From Sphingomonadales bacterium (lineage in GTDB: Bacteria > Pseudomonadota > Alphaproteobacteria > Sphingomonadales > Sphingomonadaceae): 43,375 nucleotides of DNA. The translations under genes were made by a program, and so were the position numbers. Shown piece after piece: positions 35,901-43,375 of the stretch. How positions within the stretch are numbered: position 1 is the stretch's first letter; each line of letters begins with the position of its first letter. The stretch is from NCBI GenBank assembly GCA_028868535.1, contig JAGWUH010000033.1, forward strand, positions 1 through 43,375. Direction: 5' to 3'. Below the pieces are notes generated by a model, which saw only the letters and a program-made list of their open reading frames with translations, did not search any database and was not told the DNA's origin.

Positions 35901-37683
35901 GCGCGCCGGGCAGCGCCAGCAGGAAATCGTGGATCGTGCCGAGCTCGCCGTCGGCGCCGAGCGTGGTGGGCACGTTGTCGATCACGCGGAAGCCGAAGTT
36001 CTCCAGCGCCGGCACCACGTCGGACAGCACCAGCGCGCCGCCGCGCTGGTAGAGCTTGAGCCGCAGCCGGCCGTCACCATCGCGGTCCCGGTCCCCCGGC
36101 ATCGCATAGAGCCTGGCGCCGCGGCGATCGCCCTCCAGATGGCGCAAGTGGGCGATGTCGATCGCCGCCTCGGCCGGGCCATAGGCGGTGCGGTAGGCCA
36201 GCGGGAACGCATCGGCATAGCGTGCGGCGATCGCCGCCGCGCGCGAGGGCTCCTCGTTCCCGGCGAGCTCGGCCTCGACCGCGTCGCTCCAGCCGCGCAC
36301 CATCGCCGCCAGTTGCGCATCGAGCGCTTCCTCGTTCCAGCCGCGCTCGCCGCCGCGTTCGCGCAGGTCGAGTACGAACAGCAGCTGCGCGAGGTTGCTG
36401 CCCTCGACTTCCAGACTCCAGTCGAGCACTTCGGCGCCGGCGGCGGCGGTCAGCATCGCGGCCACCTCGAGCCGCGTAGTGGTCGATACCAGTTCGCGCG
36501 GTAGCCAGACGAACGCGAACAGGTGGCGCTCCAGCGGCGCCTCGACCATCACCAGCTTCGGCCGCGGCCGGTCGAGCAGGCTCATCATCGCCATCGCCAC
36601 GCGTTCCAGATCGGCGTCGGCAAAGCCGCACAGCAGGTCGTGCGGCAGGTTGGTGAGTGCGTGGACCAGCTTCTTGCCGGCATGGCCCACCGGATCGAAG
36701 CCGTACTTGGCCATCAGTGCCGAAAGCTGCTCGCGCAGGCGCGGCACCCGGTCGGCCGGGGTGCCCAGCGCGGCGCTGGTCCAGACCCCGGCGTGGACGG
36801 AAAGCGCGCGCACCTTGCCGCGCTCGATCACCGGCAGCAGGAACAGGTCGAGGGGCACGCGGCGATGCACCCGGGCGAGGCGGTTGGCCTTGACGATTAG
36901 CGGCAGGCGCGCGCTCTCGCCGCCGCCGGCGACCTGCGCATCGAACCAGGCAAAGGCGCGGCGATAGCTGTCGGCCGAAAGCAGGTGCGCACCGCTGGCA
37001 CGGCACACGCCGAGCGCGTCCTCTTGCGTGCCGTTGCGGCGACGGCAGACGTGGCCGAGCTGGGTCAGCATCCCGCCCTCGAACCAGCGCAGCAGCGAAG
37101 CGCCCTCGGGATAGCCGAGCCGGGCGAGGCGGCGGGCATCGGCGTCCATCGCCTCACGCATCCGTGGCCAGTCGGCAACGGCGGCGCGGACGTCGGCCAG
37201 CACGATCTCCAGTTCCGCCGCCAGCGCCGCGCGGGCGCGCGCATCGGCGCGGCGCGTCTCGATGTAGATCAGCGACTCGCGCGGGGCGTCTTCGGGAAAG
37301 CCGGTGACGTGGCGATCGGCGTCGCGGGCCACGGGCACCACCGGATGCAGCAGCCGGTCGATCGCCAGGCCATGCGCGGTCAGCGTGGCGGCGATCGAAT
37401 CGACCAGGAACGGCATGTCGTCGTTGGCGACGGCGATGCGCATGAAGCGCGCGCGCGACGCCGCCGCCACCGATTCGATCGCGATCGCGCTTTCACCGGC
37501 AGCGCGCCCTTCGGCAGCGTCCAGCAGGAACCGCGCGGCGGCGTCGAGATCGCCGGGTGCGATCTCGGGCTCGCCGGGCAGCAGCGCGGCGTGCAGGCGC
37601 CCGGCCAGGATCGCCGCCAGGTCGTCCGCCGCCGCCGGTCGTTCCGCGCCGCGCCGTGCGACTGCCGGGGATTTGCTGCTCAT
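32938..37683 (-). CDS. gdhZ: NAD-specific glutamate dehydrogenase, large (about 170-180 kDa) type
   Basis: Catabolic deamination of glutamate to 2-oxoglutarate and ammonium in the cytoplasm. The 1581-residue length fits the GDH-L180 class. The N-terminal third holds ACT-like and linker regions. The catalytic block includes RGGIRWSDRRDDFRTEIL, KNAVIVPTGAKGGFYPK, GDMSGDVFGNGMLLS and later RNNTDFIDNSAGVDCSDKEV. ATG 37683 was chosen because AGGAG lies 9 nt upstream and the open frame beyond it is unlike the family. A hairpin at 37730-37748 and a palindrome at 37758-37783 lie before it. It is downstream of the TPR and hydrolase genes on the same strand. Ammonium release makes it a nitrogen/carbon node. 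Confidence 0.94.
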   Translation of the reverse strand: MSSKSPAVARRGAERPAAADDLAAILAGRLHAALLPGEPEIAPGDLDAAARFLLDAAEGRAAGESAIAIESVAAASRARFMRIAVANDDMPFLVDSIAATLTAHGLAIDRLLHPVVPVARDADRHVTGFPEDAPRESLIYIETRRADARARAALAAELEIVLADVRAAVADWPRMREAMDADARRLARLGYPEGASLLRWFEGGMLTQLGHVCRRRNGTQEDALGVCRASGAHLLSADSYRRAFAWFDAQVAGGGESARLPLIVKANRLARVHRRVPLDLFLLPVIERGKVRALSVHAGVWTSAALGTPADRVPRLREQLSALMAKYGFDPVGHAGKKLVHALTNLPHDLLCGFADADLERVAMAMMSLLDRPRPKLVMVEAPLERHLFAFVWLPRELVSTTTRLEVAAMLTAAAGAEVLDWSLEVEGSNLAQLLFVLDLRERGGERGWNEEALDAQLAAMVRGWSDAVEAELAGNEEPSRAAAIAARYADAFPLAYRTAYGPAEAAIDIAHLRHLEGDRRGARLYAMPGDRDRDGDGRLRLKLYQRGGALVLSDVVPALENFGFRVIDNVPTTLGADGELGTIHDFLLALPGALARTEVFAHAPMIEDALAAVLNGGAEDDPFNRLIVTVGLSAREANWLRAWYRYLRQAGMSFGIVTTVDALTNAAGVTLGLIDLFRARHQPGRGDGTAKAEEAEAAIRDALAQVSAINDDRLLRAFRAVVLAVLRTNAFAPAAAEALAFKLDSAQVPGLPRPVPWREIFVYSARVEGIHLRAGPVARGGIRWSDRRDDFRTEILGLMKAQRVKNAVIVPTGAKGGFYPKRLPDPARDREGWAAEGRASYQAFIRTLLSVTDNIVGGKVVHPAHVAIHDGEDPYFVVAADKGTATFSDTANAIAESHDFWLDDAFASGGSKGYDHKAMGITARGAWLSVQRHFLELGVDVQADPVRVVGVGDMSGDVFGNGMLLSKSLKLVAAFDHRHVFLDPDPDPAKAWAERARLFVLPRSSWDDYDKALISAGGGVFPRSQKEIALTPQVRAALGLEQDRIDPEGLIAAILRAPVDLLWFGGIGTYVKATSEANATVGDPANDAIRVDGREVRARVIGEGANLGCTQAGRIEYALQGAGGSGGRNNTDFIDNSAGVDCSDKEVNIKIALAAAKRAGRLAEPGRVRLLQRMTDDVAALVLEDNRLQALALSIAEAGGAAAVGSQTRLIEMLEDAGQLDRRTEGLADADTLARRAAEGRGLTRPELAVLLSSAKLAIQQDLEVSAVPDDPGLVADLLAAFPAAMRKRFRQDILDHRLRREIIATRLANRVVNRLGFVHPFELAEEEGVGLADVVAAFVAAETLFGMAGVWGAVEQQAMPEAARIALFAAAAKGLRTHMADLLRAGAASMAPSRLAAELAPGVSALADQAQELLAAEARAQSLRIRDGFAAAGAPEAEAGAVAHLFDLDGAIGLARLARDAGVAPRTLAQGFIALGAELGLDWAQAGAVRLSPSDPWERLLVAGLARDFQQMRLDFLRRVGGGRKAAGSARAAVQGWLDAHGNAVHRFREMVGRARLVPQVTPAMLAQIASQARNLLAR

Positions 37684-37729
37684 CGGGCCACTCTCCTGCC
37701 GCTGTCGCCTTGTTCTCGGCGTCCGGGGT

Positions 37730-37748
37730 AGCACGCCACCGGCGTGCT
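37730..37748. terminator. Hairpin between TPR gene and NAD-GDH gene
   Basis: Perfect 8-bp stem AGCACGCC (37730-37737) with GGCGTGCT (37741-37748) and loop ACC, in the 92-nt gap. It may terminate or attenuate transcription running from the TPR gene into the dehydrogenase gene. No T tract. Confidence 0.5.
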
Positions 37749-37757
37749 GACATGGGT

Positions 37758-37783
37758 GAAAGTACCTCGGCAAGGTTACTTTC
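37758..37783. promoter_or_regulatory. Palindromic operator-like sequence before NAD-GDH gene
   Basis: GAAAGTACCT (37758-37767) pairs with AGGTTACTTTC (37773-37783), 10 bp with one bulged T around CGGCA. It overlaps the TPR stop codon and lies 75 nt before the dehydrogenase start. It could be a regulator site or a hairpin; unlike its surroundings it is AT-rich in the arms. Confidence 0.4.
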
Positions 37784-38657
37784 GTATGGCGGCGCCGGTC
37801 GTGGAACCTGCCGAACCGGCCGGGCCCAGCTGCGCCAGGTAACCGCGCGCGGTTTCGGCCTGCGGGCTTTGCGGGGCCGCGGCCAGCACCGATTGCCACG
37901 ATTGCCGGGCTGCCGCCTCATGTCCGGCCAGCATGGCGATCACCCCGGCCTCCAGCCCGATCTCGGGATCGCGCGGGGCCAGTTCCGCTGCGGTCTGGAT
38001 CTGCGCCTGCGCCTGCGCCAGCTTGCCCATGCGCCGTGACAGCGTGGCGGAAAGCAGCCAGGCCTGCGCATTGTTGGGGCTGCCGGTGCGCGCCTCGACC
38101 AGCGCCGCCGCCGCCTCCGGCTCGCGCTTGAGCATGACCAGCGCGCGCGCGCGGTCCATGGCGATCTCGCCGGCCAGGTGGGGGTCGCTGGCCGGGTCGG
38201 CCTCGGCATCGCCGCGCGCCAGGTCCAGCGCCGCCAGCGCGCGATCGGCCGCGCCGCGGGCCAGCGCGGCATTGCCGGCCATCGCCCCCAGCCGCGCCTT
38301 CAGCGCATGGTCGGACGCCGCCGCCGCGTCGCGCCCGGACAGGAAGGCGCTCTCCGCATCGGCCCAGTTCTCCTGTGCGGCCTGCGCCGTCCCCAGGCAC
38401 AGCAGCGGCTCCGCCCGCGCCGAGCCGCTGGTCCGTTGCAGCCAGGCCTGCGCCGCCGCTTCGCCATCCTCGCCGCTCTCCGCGAGCTTCAGGCATTCGC
38501 CCAGCGCGTTCGATTCGGCGGGCGCGACCACGCTCGGCGCCGCCTGTCGCCGCCGCGTCCGCGCGTCGCGCAGCGGCGGCTGGGCGATCGGCGGCGCGGC
38601 GCCGGGTGAAACCAGCGGGCCGACCTGAAGCAGGGCGAGGGCAAGGAACAGGCTCAT
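37776..38657 (-). CDS. Tetratricopeptide repeat protein
   Basis: A 293-residue protein with a short hydrophobic start (LFLALALLQVGPLV) that could be an export signal, then a series of TPR-like helix pairs: AWLQRTSGSARAEPLLCLGT, WADAESAFLSGRDAAAAS, ADRALAALDLARGDAEA, PEAAAALVEARTGSPNNAQA, LAQAQAQIQTAAELAPRDPE and AARQSWQSVLAAAPQSPQA. Probably a periplasmic or membrane-anchored protein-interaction scaffold; partner unknown. It is 21 nt downstream of the hydrolase gene and upstream of the dehydrogenase gene on the same strand, suggesting one operon. Confidence 0.8.
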   Translation of the reverse strand: MSLFLALALLQVGPLVSPGAAPPIAQPPLRDARTRRRQAAPSVVAPAESNALGECLKLAESGEDGEAAAQAWLQRTSGSARAEPLLCLGTAQAAQENWADAESAFLSGRDAAAASDHALKARLGAMAGNAALARGAADRALAALDLARGDAEADPASDPHLAGEIAMDRARALVMLKREPEAAAALVEARTGSPNNAQAWLLSATLSRRMGKLAQAQAQIQTAAELAPRDPEIGLEAGVIAMLAGHEAAARQSWQSVLAAAPQSPQAETARGYLAQLGPAGSAGSTTGAAIRK

Positions 38658-38678
38658 CGGCGGGCAAGGCCTCCGGGT

Positions 38679-39413
38679 TCAGCCGGCCGGCGCCGGCGCG
38701 AGGACGGTGCGCAGGATCAGCGCGATGTCCGCCTCGCGGCTGAGGCGGTGGTCGCCATCCTTGACCAGCGTGACCTGAACGTCCGCCGAACGCAGCCGCT
38801 CCGCCAGGCGCAGAGAAATCTCCCAGGGCACGTCGCCATCGGCCTGGCCGTGCAGCAGCCGCACCGGGCAGTCGATCGGCAGCTCGCGGTCGAGCACGCG
38901 GTTGCGCTCGCCATCGGCCCAGAAGCGCGGGTGCGTCGGGGTCGGCTCGGGGCCATAGGGGTTGTCCTCCAGCACCGTGCGTCCCGCCACCAGCTCGGCC
39001 TTCTGCGCCGGGGTATAGCCCCACTGCGTGAAATCGGGCGCGGCGGCGATGCCGACGAGCGCCGCGACGCGGTCCGGCCCCAGCGCCAGCGCCGCCAGCA
39101 GCATCAGCCACCCGCCCATCGACGAGCCGACCAGCACCACCCGCCCCAACCGGCAATGGTCGATCAGCGCCAGCACTTCCTCGCACCACCGGCCCAGCGT
39201 GCCGTCGGCAAAGGCGCCGTCGCTCGCCCCGCAGCCCGAATAGTCGAGCAGCAGGCACGCCCGTCCGGCCGCCTGCGCCGCCGCGAACAGCGCGGTCGCC
39301 TTGCTGCCGGCCATGTCCGACATGTACCCCGGCAGGAACACCAGCGCCGGCCCGGCGCCGTCGGTGAAGCGGTAGGCGATGCGGCGACCATCGGGCAGCG
39401 AAAGTGTGCTCAT
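38679..39413 (-). CDS. Alpha/beta hydrolase (serine aminopeptidase-like)
   Basis: Cytoplasmic alpha/beta hydrolase (244 residues). It shows LVFLPGYMSDMAGSKA after the first strand, LLDYSGCGASDG, the nucleophile elbow VGSSMGGWL, the acid in LLHGQADGDVPWE, and the catalytic His in VKDGDHRLSRE. The family includes BEM46-like and YchK-like esterases; the substrate is not deducible. The start at 39413 begins the conserved region (MSTLSLPDGRRIAYRFTDG). It is divergent from thrS and leads the TPR/dehydrogenase cluster. Confidence 0.85.
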   Translation of the reverse strand: MSTLSLPDGRRIAYRFTDGAGPALVFLPGYMSDMAGSKATALFAAAQAAGRACLLLDYSGCGASDGAFADGTLGRWCEEVLALIDHCRLGRVVLVGSSMGGWLMLLAALALGPDRVAALVGIAAAPDFTQWGYTPAQKAELVAGRTVLEDNPYGPEPTPTHPRFWADGERNRVLDRELPIDCPVRLLHGQADGDVPWEISLRLAERLRSADVQVTLVKDGDHRLSREADIALILRTVLAPAPAG

Positions 39414-39521
39414 CGCCCCCAGATAGGACCTTGCCTTCGCGGCGGGCAAGCGGCTTCTCGCCCCGCCGGTTGAAGCGCGCACGCCCTGCGGCTAAGGGCC
39501 GATCAGCAACGCGAGAATTCC

Positions 39522-41513
39522 ATGTCCGAACTGTTCAAGATCAGCCTGCCCGACGGTTCCGTGCGCGAGATGCCGGCCGGTTCCACGCCCGCCGATGTCG
39601 CCGCGGCGATCGGCCCCGGCCTCGCCAAGGCTGCGCTCGCCGCGCGCGTGGATGGCGCGCTGGTCGATCTCACCCGCCCGTTCACCGGTGACGCGCACCT
39701 GGCGCTGGTGACCGCGCGGGACGAGGCCGAGGCGCTCGACCTGGCGCGCCACGATTTTGCCCACGTCCTGGCCGAAGCGGTGCAGGCGCTGTTCCCCGGC
39801 ACGCAGATCACCTTCGGCCCCAGCACCGACGACGGCTTCTACTACGATTTCGCGCCGAAGGACCGCCCGTTCACCGACGAGGACCTGCCCGCGATCGAGG
39901 CGGAGATGCGCCGCATCATCGCCGCCGACAAGCCGCTGCGCCGCGAGGAATGGAGCCGCGAGCAGCTGGTCAGCCGCTGGCGCCAGCAGGGCGAGAGCTT
40001 CAAGGCCGAATGGGCCGCCGAACTGCCCGAGGGCGAGCCGCTGACGGTCTACTGGTCGGGCGAAGACTGGCTCGACATGTGCCGTGGCCCGCACCTGCCC
40101 AGCACCGGCAAGCTCGATCCGGCGGCGTTCAAGCTCACGCGCGTGTCCGGCGCCTACTGGCGCGGCGACCAGAACAACGCGATGCTCAGCCGCATCTACG
40201 GCACCGGCTGGCTGAACAGGAAACAGCTCGACGCGCACCTGACCCGGCTCGAGGAAGCCGCGAAGCGCGATCACCGCAAACTCGGCGGCGAGATGGACCT
40301 GTTCCACCTCCAGGCCGAGGCGCATGGCAGCGTGTTCTGGCACCCCAAAGGCTACGTGATCTACCGCGCGCTCGAGGACTACATGCGCCGCGCCGTGCAG
40401 GCGGCCGATTGCCGCGAGGTCAAGACCCCGCAGATCATGGATGCGCGCCAGTGGGAGCAGTCCGGCCACTGGGGCAAGTACCGCGAGAACATGTTCGTCA
40501 TCCCCGACGAGACCCCGAACACCGAGGATGACGGCCCCGTCATCAGCGGCGAGGCCGACTGGATGGCGCTCAAGCCGATGAACTGCCCGGCGCACATCCT
40601 GATCTTCAAGCAGGGCATCAAGTCCTACCGCGACCTGCCGCTGCGCATCGTCGAGAACGGCTGCTGCCACCGCAACGAGCCGCACGGCGCGCTGCACGGG
40701 CTGATGCGCGTGCGCCAGTTCACCCAGGACGATGGCCACATCTTCTGCCGCGAGGACCAGATCGTCGGCGAGGTGCGCGACTTCTGCGAACTGGCCGATC
40801 GCGTCTACAAGCACTTCGGCTTTACCTATGCGATCAAGCTGGCGCTGCGCCCCGAAAACCGCATCGGTACTGATGAACAATGGGACCAGGCCGAAGCCGA
40901 ACTGCGCGATGCCGTGGCCGCCGCCGGCCTGGCCACGCCCGAATACGGCTGGGAAGAACTGCCCGGCGAAGGCGCGTTCTATGCCCCCAAGCTGGAATGG
41001 CACCTCACCGACGCGATCGGCCGCACCTGGCAGGTCGGCACCATCCAGTCCGACCGGATGCTGCCCGAGCGGCTGGACGCCAGCTACATCGGCGAGGATG
41101 GCGCCAAGCACCGCCCGGTGATGCTGCACCGCGCGATCTTCGGCTCTTATGAGCGCTTTATCGGCATCCTGATCGAGCATTTCGCCGGCAAGCTGCCGGT
41201 GTGGCTGGCGCCGGTGCAGGCCGTGGTCGCCACCATCGTCTCCGACGCCGACGACTATGCCCAGGACGTGCAGAAGCAACTCATCGCCGCCGGCATCCGC
41301 GCCGAAAGCGATCTTCGCAACGAGAAAATCAACTACAAGGTGCGCGAACACTCGCTGCAGAAAGTCCCGCACCTGCTGGTCGTCGGCAAGCGCGAGGCCG
41401 AGGAAGGCACCGTCGCCATCCGCACCCTGGGCGAAGAACGCCAACGGGTCATGCCGCTGGCCGAGGCGATCGCCCTGCTGCGCGGCGAGGCACTGGCGCC
41501 GGATTTGCGTTAG
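39522..41513 (+). CDS. thrS: Threonyl-tRNA synthetase
   Basis: Charges tRNA-Thr. 663 residues with the full layout: an N-terminal TGS domain (about 1-62), the editing domain with [10 protein letters not shown] and the zinc-like [14 protein letters not shown], the class II catalytic core with [11 protein letters not shown] and [19 protein letters not shown], and motif 3 in the segment [16 protein letters not shown]. The C-terminal anticodon-binding domain starts at [10 protein letters not shown]. There is no T-box leader in the 108-nt upstream gap. infC, the usual follower, is 27 kb away. A nucleotidyltransferase-like frame starts close behind. Confidence 0.98.
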   Translation: MSELFKISLPDGSVREMPAGSTPADVAAAIGPGLAKAALAARVDGALVDLTRPFTGDAHLALVTARDEAEALDLARHDFAHVLAEAVQALFPGTQITFGPSTDDGFYYDFAPKDRPFTDEDLPAIEAEMRRIIAADKPLRREEWSREQLVSRWRQQGESFKAEWAAELPEGEPLTVYWSGEDWLDMCRGPHLPSTGKLDPAAFKLTRVSGAYWRGDQNNAMLSRIYGTGWLNRKQLDAHLTRLEEAAKRDHRKLGGEMDLFHLQAEAHGSVFWHPKGYVIYRALEDYMRRAVQAADCREVKTPQIMDARQWEQSGHWGKYRENMFVIPDETPNTEDDGPVISGEADWMALKPMNCPAHILIFKQGIKSYRDLPLRIVENGCCHRNEPHGALHGLMRVRQFTQDDGHIFCREDQIVGEVRDFCELADRVYKHFGFTYAIKLALRPENRIGTDEQWDQAEAELRDAVAAAGLATPEYGWEELPGEGAFYAPKLEWHLTDAIGRTWQVGTIQSDRMLPERLDASYIGEDGAKHRPVMLHRAIFGSYERFIGILIEHFAGKLPVWLAPVQAVVATIVSDADDYAQDVQKQLIAAGIRAESDLRNEKINYKVREHSLQKVPHLLVVGKREAEEGTVAIRTLGEERQRVMPLAEAIALLRGEALAPDLR

Positions 41514-41641
41514 ACGTAAACAGCAGACCCAACACCATATTTTCAGCAGAGAAGGTCCCCGAAGCCATCGTCGCACCGGAAAGCCCCTACCGCCCGGAAT
41601 TCGAAGCCGCGCTCCGCCTGCTGGCGCGCGTTTCGGAAGCG

Positions 41642-42130
41642 ATGCACCAGCGCGGCTTCCAACGCCCGGTCCTGGTCGGCGGTGCCGCCGCCGAATTCTA
41701 CACGGTCAGCGCGCTGACCACTGGCGATTTCGACCTCTGCGTGATCCGTGAGGACGCTCTGGCCGAGGAAATGGCCCGGTCCGGCTTCGTCCGGCCCTCC
41801 GGCCCAGGCGCGATGCTCAAGGGCTGGGTGCATCCGGAGCTGCGCCTCGGTTTTGAAGTTGTCGCCGAAGTGCCGATGGATGGCAACGTGGACGCCGCGC
41901 ACATCTGCCTGGTCCAACCCGAAAGCGAAAGCGGGCGTTTCCGCATCATCTCGGTCGAAGACCTGATTGCGGATCGCATGGGCCAATATGCTTCCGGTGC
42001 CGCGCCCGACCGCATCGGGCAAGCCCGCATCCTGCTGGCTCTTCACCCGGACATGGATTGCGACTATCTTGAACGCCGTATCCGTGAGGAATCTGGAGGC
42101 GAATATGGCATCGAAGACATCTCCGGATAA
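41642..42130 (+). CDS. Nucleotidyltransferase-like protein (DUF6036-like), start codon uncertain
   Basis: Pol-beta-type minimal nucleotidyltransferase fold: VLVGGAAAEFYT then TGDFDLCV, giving the GG...DxD signature, followed by LKGWVHPELRLGFEVVAEVP, IISVEDLIADRMGQYAS and a helical tail. The reading frame is open from within thrS, and conserved-looking sequence (PYRPEFEAALRLLARVSEA) precedes the first ATG in the frame (41642), but no ATG, GTG or TTG occurs between the thrS stop and that ATG. Translation may begin at a non-standard codon (ATA, CTG), or the start is lost. From 41642 the protein is 162 residues. It overlaps the next small gene by 26 nt, a toxin-antitoxin-like layout. Confidence 0.6.
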   Translation: MHQRGFQRPVLVGGAAAEFYTVSALTTGDFDLCVIREDALAEEMARSGFVRPSGPGAMLKGWVHPELRLGFEVVAEVPMDGNVDAAHICLVQPESESGRFRIISVEDLIADRMGQYASGAAPDRIGQARILLALHPDMDCDYLERRIREESGGEYGIEDISG

Positions 42131-42293
42131 CCCGCCCGAACCGGTCATTCACATGGGCGAATTCGGCCGCCGCATCGCCGCACGAAAGGCGGAACTGGGA
42201 CTGGGCGAAGCGCCGCGCAATGGCGGTGCGAGGCGAACGGAAAGCAAGCGCGCGCTACTGAAGGCAATCGAGGACGCCGGCGGGAAGTGGTAG
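42105..42293 (+). CDS. Small basic protein paired with the nucleotidyltransferase
   Basis: A 62-residue, lysine/arginine-rich protein (MASKTSPDNPPEPVIHMGEF, RRIAARKAELGLGEA, then RRTESKRALLKAIEDAGGKW). The last segment looks like a short helix with an AGGKW ending. GGAGG is 5 nt before ATG 42105, inside the preceding gene, so the two overlap by 26 nt and are co-translated. A role as an antitoxin or partner is a guess from size and layout; I recognise no DNA-binding fold. Confidence 0.55.
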   Translation: MASKTSPDNPPEPVIHMGEFGRRIAARKAELGLGEAPRNGGARRTESKRALLKAIEDAGGKW

Positions 42294-42317
42294 GCGCCGG
42301 ATTTGCATGGCTGAGCG

Positions 42318-42452
42318 CTACCAGGCCACGCCCGGCAGGAACGGGCCGGCGCCGATCAGCGCCAGCGCGCAGCCATAGACCAGCGCGATGCGCAGCGACT
42401 CGACCAGCGAGTGCCGGGGCGCGATCACGGGAAAGACGGCGGCCTGTATCAT
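42318..42452 (-). CDS. Tiny hydrophobic protein
   Basis: A 44-residue frame on the minus strand (MIQAAVFPVIAPRHSLVESL then RIALVYGCALALIGAGPFLP and GVAW) with one membrane helix. It is the only coding candidate in the 331-nt gap before the Rieske gene. The ribosome binding site is weak and an alternative ATG lies 12 nt further upstream; no family recognised. Confidence 0.35.
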   Translation of the reverse strand: MIQAAVFPVIAPRHSLVESLRIALVYGCALALIGAGPFLPGVAW

Positions 42453-42624
42453 CGCGCCACCATGCGCCCGGCGGGCTTACCGACCGGTTAACGCCCCGGT
42501 AATCGTTTGCGCGCGGCATCGCGTGGGCGGCACGCGGCGGGATAATGCATTGTCTGGTTGTACAGCACCGCCGGTTTCGGCCACAATGCGCGGCAAAGGC
42601 AGAATCAAGGTCGGGAGACCCGCA

Positions 42625-43375
42625 ATGGACAAGCAGATCAACATCACCCCGCAGGACCTCGATGCCGAGCATGCGATCACCTATCCGGTGGAAGCGTTCC
42701 TCTCGAAGGAATATCTGGAGATCGAGAAGAAGGCGCTGTGGCCGAAGACCTGGCAGATGGCCGAGCGGGTGGAGGACATCCCCGCCGTCGGTGACTGGTT
42801 CACGTATGACGTTGCCGACGAATCGGTGATCGTCGTCCGGGTCAAGGCGGGCGAAGGCCCCGGCACCTTGCGCGCGTTCCACAACGTCTGCCCGCATCGC
42901 GGCCGGCAACTGGTCGATGTCCACCCCGGCACGCACGATTCGCGCGGGAGCAACCGAGCCACGTTCATCTGCGGCTTCCACGGCTGGACCTTCAACACCG
43001 AAGGCGAGAACACCTACATCCTCGACCCGGATGACTGGCACGGCGCGCTGCACGCCGGCTGCACCGGCCTTTCGCCGGTTCAGGTCGATGTCTGGGGCGG
43101 CTGGATCTTCGTCAACCTCGACCCGAACGCCGAGCCGCTGGTCGAGTTCATGGGCGAGGTCGATCGCATCCTTGGTCCCTATCAGTTCGAGCGGATGCGC
43201 TACAAATGGCGCAACTGGGTGGTGTTCGACTGCAACTGGAAGACCGGGCTGGAGGCGTTCATGGAGCCCTACCACGTCGCCGGCACCCACACCCAGCTCC
43301 TCGCCTATGGCGACTACTACGCCTATTCGAAGCAGTTCGGCCTGCACGGCGTCTCGGGCTTCGATGAGCGGGATA
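42625..43375 (+). CDS. Rieske [2Fe-2S] aromatic ring-hydroxylating oxygenase alpha subunit, C-terminus cut by window edge
   Basis: Oxygenase component that receives electrons from a ferredoxin or reductase and hydroxylates an aromatic or related substrate. 250 codons are visible. The Rieske centre ligands are Cys89 and His91 (NVCPHRGRQL) and Cys116 and His119 (ICGFHGW). The start of the mononuclear iron domain is visible as NWKTGLEAFMEPYHVAGTH with His217 and His222 as likely iron ligands and Glu214 in the usual bridging-acid area. GGGAG precedes ATG 42625 by 7 nt. The rest and any reductase partner lie beyond the window, so substrate and pathway cannot be given. Confidence 0.9.
   Translation, partial: MDKQINITPQDLDAEHAITYPVEAFLSKEYLEIEKKALWPKTWQMAERVEDIPAVGDWFTYDVADESVIVVRVKAGEGPGTLRAFHNVCPHRGRQLVDVHPGTHDSRGSNRATFICGFHGWTFNTEGENTYILDPDDWHGALHAGCTGLSPVQVDVWGGWIFVNLDPNAEPLVEFMGEVDRILGPYQFERMRYKWRNWVVFDCNWKTGLEAFMEPYHVAGTHTQLLAYGDYYAYSKQFGLHGVSGFDERD

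Noticed and set aside
37645..37665. A partial match (GTGCGAC) to the RTX upstream element inside the dehydrogenase gene.
   Set aside because: Only part of the core matches and it lies in coding sequence; consistent with chance.
39414..39521. Possible T-box or attenuator leader of thrS.
   Set aside because: The gap is 108 nt with no T-box sequence, no terminator/antiterminator pair and no Thr-rich leader peptide.

Overview
The window is high-GC, densely coded DNA typical of an alphaproteobacterium, most likely a member of the Sphingomonadales (Sphingomonas/Novosphingobium-like). The basis is the NepR-EcfG general stress module with an EcfG-type promoter, the ybgC-tolQRAB-pal operon, the large (about 180 kDa) NAD-glutamate dehydrogenase, and the order aminotransferase / phaC / phasin / clpS. 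The genus assignment is inference. Both ends cut through genes: a sensor kinase on the left and a Rieske oxygenase on the right.

Layout. 1-2.2 kb: general stress response (CHASE-type sensor kinase, divergent nepR-ecfG, with an EcfG promoter between them). 2.2-6.2 kb: a cluster of three hairpins, a dicarboxylate-type symporter, glmM, a 56-residue PEP-CTERM-like protein behind a sigma-54-like promoter, hisE and a HIT protein. 6.25-10.9 kb: the Tol-Pal envelope operon, with three 17-bp tandem repeats between tolB and pal. 10.9-16.1 kb: a J-domain protein, infC, pdeM, hemF, two very small genes, tRNA-Cys and an RNase II-type nuclease. 16.2-24.2 kb: three consecutive minus-strand genes for large RTX-type calcium-binding exoproteins. 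24.6-31.3 kb: glutathione-dependent formaldehyde dehydrogenase, a winged-helix regulator, an alanine-type aminotransferase, PHA synthase, phasin and clpS. 31.3-41.5 kb: DUF1365 protein, two alpha/beta hydrolases, NAD-GDH, a TPR protein and thrS. 41.6-43.4 kb: a nucleotidyltransferase-like gene overlapping a small basic gene, a tiny membrane protein, and the start of a Rieske ring-hydroxylating oxygenase.

The most unusual part is the RTX locus. The three proteins (859, 943 and 688 residues) are built from 5, 5 and 4 copies of a composite module of about 120-175 residues, in which RTX nonapeptides alternate with a conserved non-RTX segment. Each ends in a type I secretion-type C-terminus ending in S-D-F plus hydrophobic residues. 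I see no enzymatic domain and no transporter gene nearby. Each gene has its own terminator hairpin, and all three carry a nearly identical 20-bp element 57-62 nt upstream of the start codon. They therefore look like separately transcribed but co-regulated paralogues making an extracellular calcium-binding scaffold.

A second theme is readable regulation: the EcfG promoter of nepR-ecfG, a paired inverted operator around the phasin promoter (PhaR-like), a sigma-54-like site before the PEP-CTERM gene, and TTAACCAT (CtrA half-site-like) sequences upstream of three secreted or surface protein genes.
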